From Colimorpha sp045576855 (GTDB lineage Bacteria > Bacteroidota > Bacteroidia > Bacteroidales > P3): a stretch of DNA of 64,000 bases. The notes beneath the pieces were generated by a model. It saw only the letters and a program-made list of their open reading frames with translations. It did no database searches and was not told the DNA's origin. Numbering within the stretch: the stretch's first letter is position 1; each line of letters starts with the position of its first letter. Shown piece after piece: positions 36,814-46,380 of the stretch. The stretch lies in the NCBI GenBank assembly GCA_045576855.1, contig JAZNHG010000061.1, forward strand, positions 1-64,000. The letters run 5' to 3'. Position numbers and translations under genes: made by a program.

Positions 36814-36960
36814 ATGAAGAGAACATTCCAACCCTCGACGAGAAAAAGAGTCAACAAGCACGGTTTCCGCAAGAGAATGTCTACCGCCAACGGTAGAAAA
36901 GTGCTGGCTGCACGCCGCCGCAAAGGTCGCAAGAGACTGACCGTCTCCGACGAGCGCTAA
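36814..36960 (+). CDS. rpmH: 50S ribosomal protein L34
   Basis: A 48-residue basic protein of the large ribosomal subunit: MKRTFQPSTRKRVNKHGFR at the start, then RKRMSTANGRKVLAARRRKG and LTVSDER at the end. This matches L34 along its whole length. It has its own promoter and terminator. It is not next to dnaA or rnpA here, unlike the classical origin arrangement, so this is not an origin marker. Confidence 0.98.
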   Translation: MKRTFQPSTRKRVNKHGFRKRMSTANGRKVLAARRRKGRKRLTVSDER

Positions 36961-36980
36961 TTGTCACGGCTAGTTGAACG

Positions 36981-37011
36981 AAAGAAGTACCGTAAGATAC
37001 TTCTTTTTTTT
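36981..37011 (+). terminator. Terminator after rpmH
   Basis: Stem AAAGAAGTA / TACTTCTTT with an 8-nt loop running into a T tract, 20 bp after the stop. Confidence 0.88.
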
Positions 37012-37031
37012 GTATTCAACCCACTGATTCT

Positions 37032-38474
37032 ATGAGTCGCAGAAACAAATCCTTGCCCCTGCTCGAGCAGGTGACTATTGCCGATGCCGGCTCCGAAGGC
37101 ATGGCCGTGGCCCGTGTCGACGGGCTAGTGGTTTTCGTGCCCTTCGTGGTGCCGGGCGATGTGGTCGACATACAGCTGTACAAGAAAAAGAAGAACTACG
37201 CCGAAGGACGGGCCGTGAAGTTCCACTCGCTGAGTCCGTTGCGCATCGAACCCGCCTGTCCCCACTTTGGAACCTGCGGCGGATGCAAGTGGCAGACCAT
37301 GCGCTATGAGGCCCAGTTGGAAGCCAAGCAGCGCCAGGTGCGCGATGCACTGGAACGCCTGGGCGGCATCGATTGCGCCGGCATGCGTCCCATCTGTGGT
37401 TCCGAACGCATCTACCACTACCGCAACAAACTGGAATTCACCTTCTCCACCCGTGCATGGCGCACCCAAGAGGAGCTGGCGCAGGCCGAGACGCTGCCCG
37501 AGGGGGCCCTCGGATTCCACATCCCACAGCTCTTCGACAAGGTTCTCAACATCGAGCAATGTGCCCTGCAAGAGGAGCCGAGCAACGCCATACGACTGGC
37601 CATCCGCGATTTCGCACGCCAGCATGAACTGCCCTTCTACGACATTAGAAACCATACCGGCCTGCTGCGCAACGTCATCGTACGCAACAGTTCGCTGGGA
37701 CACTGGATGGTGATTCTCGTGGTGGCCGGCGACCCTCAGCCCGTATTCCCCATGCTCGACATGCTGCATGAGCGTTTTCCGCAAATCACTTCGCTACAAT
37801 ATATTGTAAACACCAAGATGAACGACTCCTACTCCGACCTGGAAGTACACACCTATCTGGGCGACGACCACATAGAGGAGGAGATGGAAGTCGGCATTGC
37901 CGGGCAGACAGTCACCAATCCACGCCGTCTGCACTTCATCATCAACCCGAAGTCATTCTACCAAACCAACTCGCGCCAAGCCCAACGCCTATACAGCTAT
38001 GTAGCCGAACTGGCTGAGTTACAACCCACAGACACACTCTATGACCTATACACCGGCACCGGTACCATCGCACTCTTCCTGGCGGCACAGGTGAAGAAGG
38101 TGGTAGGAATCGAGTACGTGGAAGAAGCCATTGCCGACGCACGCATCAATGCACAGCGCAACGGCTTCAGCAACACCGTCTTCTATGCCGGCGACATGGC
38201 CCGAGTGCTGACCAGCGAATTCATTGCCGCCAACGGGCGACCGGATGTGGTGGTCACCGACCCGCCCCGTGCAGGCATGCACGAAAGCGTGGTGCAGCAA
38301 CTCCTGGCCACCGCCCCGCGCAAGATTGTCTACGTCAGCTGCAACCCCGCCACACAGGCCCGCGACCTGCACCTGCTGGCCGAACGCTACGACGTGCGCC
38401 GCATACAGCCCGTCGACATGTTCCCCCACACCCAGCATGTGGAGAATATCGCCGAGCTCATCCTCCGCGACTAG
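37032..38474 (+). CDS. rlmD: 23S rRNA (uracil-5-)-methyltransferase RlmD-like
   Basis: A 480-residue RNA m5U methyltransferase. An N-terminal TRAM domain (residues about 12-65, with GSEGMAVARVDG and VVPGDVVDIQ) is followed by the iron-sulfur cysteines in CPHFGTCGGC (76, 82, 85) with a fourth in NIEQCALQEE. The SAM motif is DLYTGTGTIALFLA, and the catalytic block has TDPPRAG and YVSCNPATQARDL with the nucleophilic cysteine. Bacteroidota copies act as RlmD or RlmCD; the exact uridine is not determined by sequence. Confidence 0.92.
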   Translation: MSRRNKSLPLLEQVTIADAGSEGMAVARVDGLVVFVPFVVPGDVVDIQLYKKKKNYAEGRAVKFHSLSPLRIEPACPHFGTCGGCKWQTMRYEAQLEAKQRQVRDALERLGGIDCAGMRPICGSERIYHYRNKLEFTFSTRAWRTQEELAQAETLPEGALGFHIPQLFDKVLNIEQCALQEEPSNAIRLAIRDFARQHELPFYDIRNHTGLLRNVIVRNSSLGHWMVILVVAGDPQPVFPMLDMLHERFPQITSLQYIVNTKMNDSYSDLEVHTYLGDDHIEEEMEVGIAGQTVTNPRRLHFIINPKSFYQTNSRQAQRLYSYVAELAELQPTDTLYDLYTGTGTIALFLAAQVKKVVGIEYVEEAIADARINAQRNGFSNTVFYAGDMARVLTSEFIAANGRPDVVVTDPPRAGMHESVVQQLLATAPRKIVYVSCNPATQARDLHLLAERYDVRRIQPVDMFPHTQHVENIAELILRD

Positions 38475-38477
38475 ACG

Positions 38478-38525
38478 CAGCACCCGCCTGCCGAGCACAC
38501 CCAGAATGTGCTCGGCAGGTGCTGT
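38478..38525 (+). terminator. Hairpin terminator after rlmD
   Basis: A 13-bp perfect inner stem CCTGCCGAGCACA / TGTGCTCGGCAGG with loop CCCAGAA (38487-38519), extended by CAGCA/TGCTG outside a small bulge. The T tract is weak. Confidence 0.75.
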
Positions 38526-38594
38526 ATATGTCCTTAAATAATCATAAAAAAGGGGCTTTTTCAACAAAAATTTCAGCGAATAAAAAAAAAGTGT

Positions 38595-38602
38595 TATCTT
38601 TG
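38595..38602 (+). promoter_or_regulatory. -7 box upstream of the 38.7 kb T9SS protein
   Basis: TATCTTTG followed by CATATTC matches TAnnTTTG. It leaves a leader of about 85-90 bp before the ATG. Confidence 0.65.
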
Positions 38603-38692
38603 CATATTCAACTGTGCGAAAAGCGAAAGGTATTTTCGACCGCAAACAGTTAGAATATAATTAGATAATAAATAATAAAAACATAGACAAAC

Positions 38693-40978
38693 ATGATGAA
38701 AAAAGCATTACTGAGTCTGTTCACGGCCCTCGTGTGCCTGCCGATAGTATTCGCGCAGGCCGATGCGGGTCATGCCCTGAAGATTGACACGGTTTCCTCG
38801 TGCCAGAACTACACCTGGCCGCGCAACAACCAGATGTACGACCGCGACACCGTTGCGCTCTACACCAGCGGCGACACTACCTATGTGCTCAACTTCACCA
38901 AGATGCAATCGTATGTGGACACCGCCGAAGCCATCCTCGTATCGGGCGAATGCAGCGCCAGCTGGAACGGTATGGAATGGACCGCCGCCGGCACATATCT
39001 CGACACCCTGACTGCCGTCACAGGATGCGACAGCGTGGTGAAAGTGCAGGTGAAACTGGCCAATACCGATACTCTGCTGACGCTGAACCAGTGCGGCAGC
39101 TACACCGCACCTTGGGGCACCGTCTACACCGAAAGCCGCGTGATTGACACCACCATCTCCAATGCCGACGGTTGCACCTACCACAATGTCATCAACCTCA
39201 CGGTCAACCCCGCCTATACCGATAGCCCCGTCATAGAAGTCACCTCCGGTTGCGCCTACAACTGGGACGGCACTATGATTAATGACATGGCTATCCACCA
39301 GAAGAGCTTCACCACCGCCGCCGGCTGCGACAGCATCGTGCGTCTGCGCGTGACAGCCTTCACCGGAGAGCAACACGACACCACCACTATGGTGGCTTGC
39401 GACAGCTACAAACCCGCATGGCGTAGCGCCATCACCACCAGCGGTCTCTACCTGCACGACACAGCCTACGGCACCTATCCCGATGGCGACACGATGGCCA
39501 ACTGCATGCACCACGAAGTACTTGACCTGACCATCATCACCAGCGTGAGCGACAGCGCCGATGTCGAGCCGCAAGCCGTCACCGCTGGCTGCAGCTACAC
39601 TTGGGGCGGACAGACCTACACCGACACCCTGCCCCACTATCATCTCTTCACCAGCGTCATTGGCGGCTGCGACAGCATGGCAGGCATCCAGGTCACCTAT
39701 ACCAATATCAATTACGACACCACCTTTGCCGAATACTGCGGCGATGCCTACAACTGGAAGACCAGCAATCCCACGCTGCCTCTCCCCGGCCAGTCCAGCC
39801 AGTACCGCTTCACCACCGACACCACCACCACCGTCACCGTGGTTGACACCGTGAGTGGCTGCACTACGCACTACACCCTGGTCCTCAACTTCTTCACCAA
39901 GACAGACACTGTTGACCAGTACTACTGCGGCGACAGCTACACCTACAGCTACAAGCGCCTCAACACCAACACGACTCCCAGCATGTGGCAGACCGTCAAC
40001 ACGACCTTCAACGCCAGCGGCATGTACACCGAGAGCGCTGACGGCGAGCCTCTGATTCAGACCGAGCCGGGTTCCAACTGCCAGACTTTCCGCACACTCA
40101 ACCTCACCCTTAACGTGCCCGAGCAGCGCTTCCGCGCCGACAGCATCGACACCGTGGTCTGCGAGCGCTTCCGCTTCCGTATCGACCGCCACTATGGCAA
40201 CTGGGTGAGCCTCACTTCAAGCTGCGACGAAGACAAAGTGCACAGCGAGCGCAGCCAGAGCAACGTCAACCGCTGCTACGACTCCATCGTCCACGTCAAA
40301 CTTACCGTCAATAAGAACACCTTCATCGAGCGCACCGTCACCGAATGCGACAGCTACACCTGGAGCGAGTTCGACGGCAACACCTACACCACCAGCGGCA
40401 CCTATCGCGACACCCTGGACGAGACCGACGCCAACGGCTGCCTCATGATTGGCCGACTGAACCTCACCATCAACACGACCCCCACCATCGACATTCAGGG
40501 TAACTGGTGCCTCCAGCCCGGCGAAAGCACTGTCCTCAAGGCTGTCCCGACCGCCAGCAGCGATGCCATCGGCAACTACAAATGGTACGTCAACGAGACC
40601 CTCAAATCGACGACTGACAGCCTGACCCTCGAGGACGTCCAGACCAACACCGACGTGCGCCTCGTCTCCACCAGCGTAAAGAACTGTGTGGCCACCAACT
40701 GGATCACCGTCACCGCCAACGTGGGCATCGACGATGTGGAGTCCCTGCAGGTGAATGTCTATCCCAACCCCGCAAGCCGCTTCCTCCATGTGGAGAGCAC
40801 CGACGCCATTGCCAGTGTGGCCGTCTTCAACACCGTGGGCCAACAGGTAGTCCTGCAGCAACCCAACAGCGAGCGCGTCACCCTCGACCTGAGCCGTCTC
40901 GCCTCCGGCACCTACACGCTCCGCATCACGGCTGCCGACGGTAGTCAAAGCATCCGTAAATTCATTGTGAACAAATAA
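38693..40978 (+). CDS. Large repeat-containing secreted protein, T9SS type A
   Basis: A 761-residue surface or secreted protein. Signal peptide MMKKALLSLFTALVCLPIVFA. The body is a string of about seven modules of 60-80 residues with a shared pattern: a Cys-Ser-Tyr-x-Trp-type strand (CQNYTW, CSASWNG, CGSYTAPWG, CSYTWGG, CDSYTW), a GTY-x-DT element and a GCDS core. The C-terminal 75 residues are a type A sorting domain: VYPNPASRFLHVE, VFNTVGQQVV, ASGTYTLRI, IRKFIVNK. An adhesin-like role is plausible, but no ligand domain is recognised. Its stop overlaps the apbE ATG (TAATG). Confidence 0.85.
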   Translation: MMKKALLSLFTALVCLPIVFAQADAGHALKIDTVSSCQNYTWPRNNQMYDRDTVALYTSGDTTYVLNFTKMQSYVDTAEAILVSGECSASWNGMEWTAAGTYLDTLTAVTGCDSVVKVQVKLANTDTLLTLNQCGSYTAPWGTVYTESRVIDTTISNADGCTYHNVINLTVNPAYTDSPVIEVTSGCAYNWDGTMINDMAIHQKSFTTAAGCDSIVRLRVTAFTGEQHDTTTMVACDSYKPAWRSAITTSGLYLHDTAYGTYPDGDTMANCMHHEVLDLTIITSVSDSADVEPQAVTAGCSYTWGGQTYTDTLPHYHLFTSVIGGCDSMAGIQVTYTNINYDTTFAEYCGDAYNWKTSNPTLPLPGQSSQYRFTTDTTTTVTVVDTVSGCTTHYTLVLNFFTKTDTVDQYYCGDSYTYSYKRLNTNTTPSMWQTVNTTFNASGMYTESADGEPLIQTEPGSNCQTFRTLNLTLNVPEQRFRADSIDTVVCERFRFRIDRHYGNWVSLTSSCDEDKVHSERSQSNVNRCYDSIVHVKLTVNKNTFIERTVTECDSYTWSEFDGNTYTTSGTYRDTLDETDANGCLMIGRLNLTINTTPTIDIQGNWCLQPGESTVLKAVPTASSDAIGNYKWYVNETLKSTTDSLTLEDVQTNTDVRLVSTSVKNCVATNWITVTANVGIDDVESLQVNVYPNPASRFLHVESTDAIASVAVFNTVGQQVVLQQPNSERVTLDLSRLASGTYTLRITAADGSQSIRKFIVNK

Positions 40979-42021
40979 TGAACGGTCCCCGTCAATCCCG
41001 AAACGTCCGGCACTCCGGTGTCGGACGTTTCTTGCTTTCAGCAACCCTGCTATCGCTAGTCGCCTGCAGGCCCATATCCGACACACCCATGCAACTCATG
41101 GGCGAGGCACAAGGCACATACTACACCATACTCTACCACGACAGTCAGCATCGCAACCTGCAACCACAAGTAGACTCGCTGCTCGACGCTTTCGACCAGT
41201 CGGCGTCGCTGTGGGTCGACAGCTCGCTTTTGCGACGACTCAATGCCGGCGAGACCGACAGTCTGGACGATGTACTGCTGTACTTGCTCTCGCACTCGAT
41301 GGAGATAAGCGAGTACACAGAGGGGGCTTTCGACCCACGCGTAGGGCGCTTGGTACAGGCATGGGGCTTCAGCTTCCGCCAACGCAGCGAACCCGATAGT
41401 GCCACCCTGGCAACACTGCTACGCGCCGCCCGCGGCGCCATCGGCTGGCAGGGGCTCCACTACCACCGTCAATACGGCGACACAGAACTAGACTTCAACG
41501 CCATAGCCCAAGGCTACGCCTCCGACCTGGTAGGGCAGCTGCTGCAAAGCTACGGCATAGAGGACTACCTGGTAGACATCGGAGGCGAGGTAGTGGCCCA
41601 CGGACAGCGAGGGCCCAACACCCCATGGCGCGTGGGCATAGAGCGGCCCGCCACCGACTCGCTGAGCACCCCCGAGGTACAGACGGCCATACAGCTACAC
41701 AACGCCTCTGTAGTCACCTCGGGCAGCTACCGCAAATACTACGAGCGCGACGGCATACGCTACTCCCACACCATAGACCCCGCCACCGGCCGCCCGGTGG
41801 AGCACACGCTACTGAGCGTCTCGGTGGTGGAGAGCGAAGCGTGGCTGGCCGACGCAATGGCCACAGCCTACATGGTGATGGGGCTGGAGCGGGCCAAGGC
41901 ATTCATCGCACAACATCCCGACGGGCCGGGCACCAAAGCCGTCTACTTCATCTACGACGACGGCGGCACACTGCGCACCTACGCCACGCCGGAATTCGAA
42001 AAGCTGACAATAAAACAATAA
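40978..42021 (+). CDS. apbE: FAD:protein FMN transferase (ApbE) lipoprotein
   Basis: ApbE attaches FMN covalently to threonine of target proteins such as NqrB, NqrC and RnfG in the periplasm. The 347-residue protein has a signal peptide with lipobox LVAC (Cys about 36), then MGEAQGTYYTILY, the FAD-binding core LDFNAIAQGYASDLVGQLL, VDIGGEVVAHG, and the catalytic region YSHTIDPATGRP with the metal-site YMVMGLERA near the end. All are typical ApbE features. It is translationally coupled to the upstream T9SS gene, which is odd because the two have no evident link. Confidence 0.94.
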   Translation: MNGPRQSRNVRHSGVGRFLLSATLLSLVACRPISDTPMQLMGEAQGTYYTILYHDSQHRNLQPQVDSLLDAFDQSASLWVDSSLLRRLNAGETDSLDDVLLYLLSHSMEISEYTEGAFDPRVGRLVQAWGFSFRQRSEPDSATLATLLRAARGAIGWQGLHYHRQYGDTELDFNAIAQGYASDLVGQLLQSYGIEDYLVDIGGEVVAHGQRGPNTPWRVGIERPATDSLSTPEVQTAIQLHNASVVTSGSYRKYYERDGIRYSHTIDPATGRPVEHTLLSVSVVESEAWLADAMATAYMVMGLERAKAFIAQHPDGPGTKAVYFIYDDGGTLRTYATPEFEKLTIKQ

Positions 42022-42026
42022 TACTC

Positions 42027-42884
42027 ATGAAATCAATGACAGGATACGCCAAGGTACCATGCACCTTAGGCACAAAGAAACTGAACATCGAAATCAAGAC
42101 CCTGAACAGCAAACAACTGGACCTAATCGTGAAGCTGCCTGCACTGCTGCGCTCGCGCGAGCTGGAGGTGCGTGCACAACTGTCGGCGCTGGAGCGCGGC
42201 AAGGTGGAATGCCTGGTGAGCGAAGAGAGCGGCAGCGACAGCGCAAGCCTGAACAGCGACCTGCTGGCGGCACGCTACACACTGCTACGGCAGGCCGCCG
42301 GGCAGCTGGGCACGCCAGTGCCGCCGCTGGACAGCCTGGTGACGATGCCCGACCTCTGGAACAGCAGCAGCGACAACGAGCTGACAGACGAGGAGTGGAA
42401 CACCTTCAGCGCCGCCCTTCAGCAGGCCATAGCCCAGACCGACGCCTTCCGCAGCCACGAGGGCGAGGTGATGGAACGCGATTTCCACCGCCATGTGGAC
42501 CTCATCGAGGAGATGCTGCACAAGATACCCACCTACGAGAGCGAGCGCATAGACACCGCCAAGGAACGAATACGGCACTGGATGGTGGAGGCCGAGGTGA
42601 AGGAGGTGGACGAGAACCGCTTCGAGCAAGAGCTGATATACTACCTCGAGAAGCTGGACATCACGGAGGAGAAAGTGCGCCTGCAGAAGCATATCGACTA
42701 CTTCCGGCAGACGATGGCCGAGGAGGCCACCTGCGGCAAGAAGCTGGGCTTTGTGGCACAGGAGATGGGGCGCGAGATAAACACGACCGGCTCGAAGGCC
42801 AACCACGTGGAGATACAGCGCCTGGTGGTGGTGATGAAGGACGAGCTGGAGAAAATCAAAGAGCAGCTGGGCAACGTGCTCTGA
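42027..42884 (+). CDS. YicC/YloC-family endoribonuclease
   Basis: A 285-residue protein starting MKSMTGYAKV, the hallmark YicC N-terminus; the longer upstream frame is apbE shadow. Family core pieces are IEIKTLNSKQLDLIVKLP, RGKVECLV, and the C-terminal EEKVRLQKHIDYFRQ and GRKLGF-like KKLGFVAQEMGREINTTGSKA. YicC proteins are hexameric endoribonucleases acting on structured RNAs. The gene begins 5 bp after apbE and is followed by two hairpins. The usual partner gmk is not adjacent here. Confidence 0.93.
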   Translation: MKSMTGYAKVPCTLGTKKLNIEIKTLNSKQLDLIVKLPALLRSRELEVRAQLSALERGKVECLVSEESGSDSASLNSDLLAARYTLLRQAAGQLGTPVPPLDSLVTMPDLWNSSSDNELTDEEWNTFSAALQQAIAQTDAFRSHEGEVMERDFHRHVDLIEEMLHKIPTYESERIDTAKERIRHWMVEAEVKEVDENRFEQELIYYLEKLDITEEKVRLQKHIDYFRQTMAEEATCGKKLGFVAQEMGREINTTGSKANHVEIQRLVVVMKDELEKIKEQLGNVL

Positions 42885-42957
42885 GGCCGAATACCGACGA
42901 CGAAGAGCCAATCCCCCATCCGAGAGACGAGCAGCCTGTCTCCGACACATACATACA

Positions 42958-42987
42958 ATTACCCCCACACTCCTGTGTGGGGGTAAT
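42958..42987. terminator. Strong hairpin after yicC
   Basis: A 13-bp perfect stem ATTACCCCCACAC / GTGTGGGGGTAAT with loop TCCT. There is no long T run, but it is well placed between convergent genes. Confidence 0.78.
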
Positions 42988-43040
42988 CTATATCCGGCCA
43001 TCTTCCAATCCAGCAGGCCAAAAGAAGAGCATATAATAAG

Positions 43041-43073
43041 AAAGCAAGCTACCCAACGGGCAGCTTGCTTTCC
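43041..43073. terminator. Second, bidirectional hairpin before the convergent gene
   Basis: GAAAGCAAGCT pairs with AGCTTGCTTTC around a CCC/GGG inner stem. A-rich on one side and TTT on the other suit termination from both directions. Confidence 0.8.
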
Positions 43074-43097
43074 TTTATGCTAAAGGCCAACTGGGGC

Positions 43098-45953
43098 TTA
43101 GCGGATGACGAGTTTCTCGACCTTGCTGATGGCGGAGTTGGTGACGCGGACGAAGTAGGCGCCAGCGGGGATACCATTCAGGTTGAGGACGTTCTCACCA
43201 GCATTGACTTCGGTGCTGTAGACCACGCGGCCGCTCATGTCGAGGATGCTGCAGTTGATCTTGCCACCGATGCCGGCGATGTTGAGGCGCACCTGCGAGG
43301 TAGCGGGGTTGGGGGCGAGGGTCAGGTTGACATTCTCCTCGGCGTTGCCGATGCTGAGCTCACGGGTGGTGGTGGTAGCGGTGACGTTGGCGGCAGCCTG
43401 CAGACCACGGATGGCGAACATGTAGATGTTACGCTCGAGAGCGGGAGCCCACACAGAGTCGGCAGCAATGCCGGTGCCGGGATAGTGGCCGTCCCAATAC
43501 ACGTTGTAGTCGTAGGTGTTGACGATGTTGTTGTTGGTGCTGTCGTCGATGTCGCCGAGGCTGTTACCGTTGACAAAGATGCCAGTGATCACGCGGCTGG
43601 GCATGTACTCGCTGTTTTCACCATAGATGTAGTACTCATTATCCTGGTCGACCTGGTTGATTTCGCCGGGGTTGCCGGGGATAACGTAATAGTTGGGCGA
43701 GGAGCCTTTGGGCTGCTGGTCGGTCATGCCGCAGATGGGCTGCAGACCCGACTGGGTGTTGATGGCGAACCAGTAGTCGTTGGGGGTTTCGTCTTCGGCG
43801 ACGCCGCAGTCGAAGTAGACGCTAACGCTGTCGATGTGCATCTTGGGACCAACGATGAGGCGAATCATAGGATACTCGCTGATGTTGCCACCATTGATGG
43901 AGTGGTTCTCAGGATTGTTGCGCGAACCCTGCAGGGGGTCGTAGGCGATGGCCTCGTAAGCCTGGCCATTGGGAGTGAACTGGGTGTAGAAGTCGGGGTC
44001 GACATCACCATTCTCGTTGGCATAGCTGACGGCGGAGTCGGCATTGACGAGGTAGGAATAGCTGGTGCGAGCCACGGCATAACCCTGGTCGATCAGGTTC
44101 TCGAAGCCGACAGCGTACATGGCGTTGGGCTCGATGGCGGGCTGGTTGGGGAAGAGGACGTTGACAACGCGCTGGTCCATCTCGGGCGAGAAGGCGCCAT
44201 AGTTGTCTTCCATGTCGGGAGCATAGGAGGCGGCGGTGGTGACGACGACCTCGTCGTTGGCCAGACCGGTGCCGATGTAGTAGAAGTTGTAGTTATCGCT
44301 ATTGGTGGGATCCTCGGGGGTGGAGGTCATCATCTTGTAGATGAAGGGGTTGATCTGAGCGCCGGCAGCGACGGAGGTGAGCTTGGTGGAGGTGACATAC
44401 TCGATGCCGCGGAAGACCCAAGGCTGACCGTTCTCATCGGTGGGGATGACGCTGGGGGTGTTGTAGCGGGTGTACATGTAGTAACCCTGGCTGTACTGGT
44501 GGTTCTGGCCATACTGGGCATCACCGGTCACATAGCCGTTGGCGGAGGCATCGGAGGGGTTGGTGGTGAACTGATACTGGAACTCGGTGCCGCCGGGGAC
44601 ATAGCCGTTGTCGTGCGACCAGCGGTAGCCGGGGACGGTGCGGCCGTATTCCTCGTTGACGTCCATATTCTCGGAGACGGTGTAGGCGATGGTGTCGAGC
44701 TCGCGGACCAGACCCTGGGCGTTGGAGAGCTTCAGGGCGAAGCGGTTCTTGCCGGTGACGGCGGTGGGCAGAGCGCGGCGCTGATAGCCGGCGGCGGCGA
44801 GGGTGGCGTCGTCGACATCATAGTAGGTGTATCTCCAGGGGAAAGCCTGGTTCCAGATGAGACCCGAATCGGGAATCATGTAGCCGCTCTCGTTGAACTT
44901 GATCAGGTAGTCGTGGCTGACATCGCCGGCGGGCATGTCGGCCTGGGCCTGGGAGATGAACTCGGTGCCGGTGGTGGCGTCGCCAACCATGCCGTCGCCG
45001 CTGAGGGTGATGCCGGTGAGGTTGTCAATACCGCGGTTGCGGGCGTTGAGGACGTAGGTGAGGGGAACTTGGAAGCCCTGGGGCAGGGTGCCGTAGAAAC
45101 CATTGAGGAAGCCCTGGCCGCTGAAGCTCCAGCGGGCGGTGGTGCCAATCTTGACGATTTCCACATTGTCGACAGCCCAGAAGTAGCCGTAGGCGCGGGT
45201 GCTACCGCTGGCGAAGATGCGGAAACGGAGCTGGAGGTTGGCCTCGGTGAGGGCGTCGGAGGGCAGGGTGGCCACGCGGGCACCGTAACCGGTGGCGCCG
45301 TTGACGTCGATATCGACGCCGGTGACGTTCACCTCGACGGAGTACCAGTTGTTGTTCTTCTTATAGTCGATGAAGCACTGGTCGTAGTACTTGGCATAAG
45401 CCTGGCGCCAGCGGACGTCGACGAGCTGGGCACCCTGGCGGTCGACAGCGGGAAGCTCGAACCAGCAGTGGATAGCGTGGTTGTTGCCGATCACCTCGCT
45501 GAGGCTGACGAACATGAAACCATTGTCGTCGGTGATGCCATTGCGGGCACCCATATAACGCCAAATGAAATAGCGGCTGGCGTAGGCGCCAGTAGTGTCC
45601 TCGGCATAGATGCTGGTGTAGAAAGCATTACTGTCGGAGATGTAGTTCCAACGGTTCTCGTTGCCCTCGCGGTCGTGGGCGTTGGTGGCGGTGACGGCGG
45701 CGCCGTCGACCACGTCGGTGGCCAGCATGACGCCAGTGGTGGCGGCGGTGCTGAAGTTGAAGGAGCCGAGAGTCACATCGTCATCCTTGGTGAAGATGGA
45801 GCCTTTGTAGTCGACCGGCTGCTGGGCAGTGGCGACAGCTGGGTTGAAGGCAACCTGGTTCGACTGGTTCATCTGAACAGCCACCCGGTTGGTCTGAGCC
45901 ATTGCGAAGGTGGCGCACATGGCAAAACCCAAAACGAATAGTACTTTTTTCAT
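43098..45953 (-). CDS. Large secreted T9SS type A cargo protein
   Basis: A 951-residue protein with signal peptide MKKVLFVLGFAMCATFAMA. The N-terminal 260 residues contain a jelly-roll-like domain (FAVDNVEIVKIG-type ending: YFWAVDNVEIVKIG), frequent before peptidase or adhesion modules. No catalytic motif was recognised. The last 75 residues are the type A sorting domain (LAPNPATSQVRLNIAG, ILDMSGRVVYS, IPAGAYFVRVT, KVEKLVIR). Codon use is strongly biased: the antisense frame is open almost throughout, a sign of a restricted codon set and high expression. It has its own promoter at 46067 and a leader of about 110 nt. Confidence 0.85.
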   Translation of the reverse strand: MKKVLFVLGFAMCATFAMAQTNRVAVQMNQSNQVAFNPAVATAQQPVDYKGSIFTKDDDVTLGSFNFSTAATTGVMLATDVVDGAAVTATNAHDREGNENRWNYISDSNAFYTSIYAEDTTGAYASRYFIWRYMGARNGITDDNGFMFVSLSEVIGNNHAIHCWFELPAVDRQGAQLVDVRWRQAYAKYYDQCFIDYKKNNNWYSVEVNVTGVDIDVNGATGYGARVATLPSDALTEANLQLRFRIFASGSTRAYGYFWAVDNVEIVKIGTTARWSFSGQGFLNGFYGTLPQGFQVPLTYVLNARNRGIDNLTGITLSGDGMVGDATTGTEFISQAQADMPAGDVSHDYLIKFNESGYMIPDSGLIWNQAFPWRYTYYDVDDATLAAAGYQRRALPTAVTGKNRFALKLSNAQGLVRELDTIAYTVSENMDVNEEYGRTVPGYRWSHDNGYVPGGTEFQYQFTTNPSDASANGYVTGDAQYGQNHQYSQGYYMYTRYNTPSVIPTDENGQPWVFRGIEYVTSTKLTSVAAGAQINPFIYKMMTSTPEDPTNSDNYNFYYIGTGLANDEVVVTTAASYAPDMEDNYGAFSPEMDQRVVNVLFPNQPAIEPNAMYAVGFENLIDQGYAVARTSYSYLVNADSAVSYANENGDVDPDFYTQFTPNGQAYEAIAYDPLQGSRNNPENHSINGGNISEYPMIRLIVGPKMHIDSVSVYFDCGVAEDETPNDYWFAINTQSGLQPICGMTDQQPKGSSPNYYVIPGNPGEINQVDQDNEYYIYGENSEYMPSRVITGIFVNGNSLGDIDDSTNNNIVNTYDYNVYWDGHYPGTGIAADSVWAPALERNIYMFAIRGLQAAANVTATTTTRELSIGNAEENVNLTLAPNPATSQVRLNIAGIGGKINCSILDMSGRVVYSTEVNAGENVLNLNGIPAGAYFVRVTNSAISKVEKLVIR

Positions 45954-46066
45954 TTTGATTTGAATTTTGATGATTAATATTTTGTCTTTTCCTTTTTCAA
46001 CTATTTATCTCATTTCAAACGCCTTTGCCGACTCGCGGCATACAATTCACCCACTCTTTCACGGTG

Positions 46067-46074
46067 CAAATATA
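46067..46074 (-). promoter_or_regulatory. -7 box for the 951-residue T9SS protein
   Basis: On the minus strand TATATTTG followed by CACCG. It lies 114 bp before the ATG, leaving a long AT-rich leader. Confidence 0.68.
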
Positions 46075-46254
46075 GACATTTTTTCCGACACGGCGAAAAA
46101 AAATCTCTTTTTTAGGAATGTTTAACGAGCCGGAAACGGCCCCGCGGGGGTGCTGGCGGCCCCGCAGCGCCGTGGGGCACACCACCCGGCAGACAGCCTC
46201 CGTCGGCAGCCGAAAGACATGCTAACCCCTTATCAACTACTACCGTAGAAGGTG

Positions 46255-46309
46255 TTGGTAAGTCGTTGGTAAGTCGTTGGTAAGTCGTTGGTAAGTCGTT
46301 GGTAAGTCG
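46255..46309 (+). repeat. 11-bp period array, variant TTGGTAAGTCG (5 units)
   Basis: Five identical TTGGTAAGTCG units followed by ATGATAGG. The period and the ATGATA end resemble the GGTGGTAGGAT arrays at 22106, 33871 and 55034, but the unit differs at several positions. Confidence 0.9.
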
Positions 46310-46380
46310 ATGATAGGTTGGGGAGCTGAGGTTCAGTGGGTTACAAAGGCATTTTTTCGCGTCACAACAGGCAGAGGCTT

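Noticed and set aside
36814..36960. rpmH as a marker for the replication origin
   Set aside because: No dnaA, rnpA or yidC beside it and no DnaA-box cluster; rpmH is isolated here.
43065..45941. A 958-codon plus-strand frame opposite the T9SS protein
   Set aside because: It is the antisense of a highly codon-biased gene. The minus-strand product has a signal peptide, a sorting domain and its own promoter; the plus-strand product is a Val/Gly/Asp-rich string with no domain.
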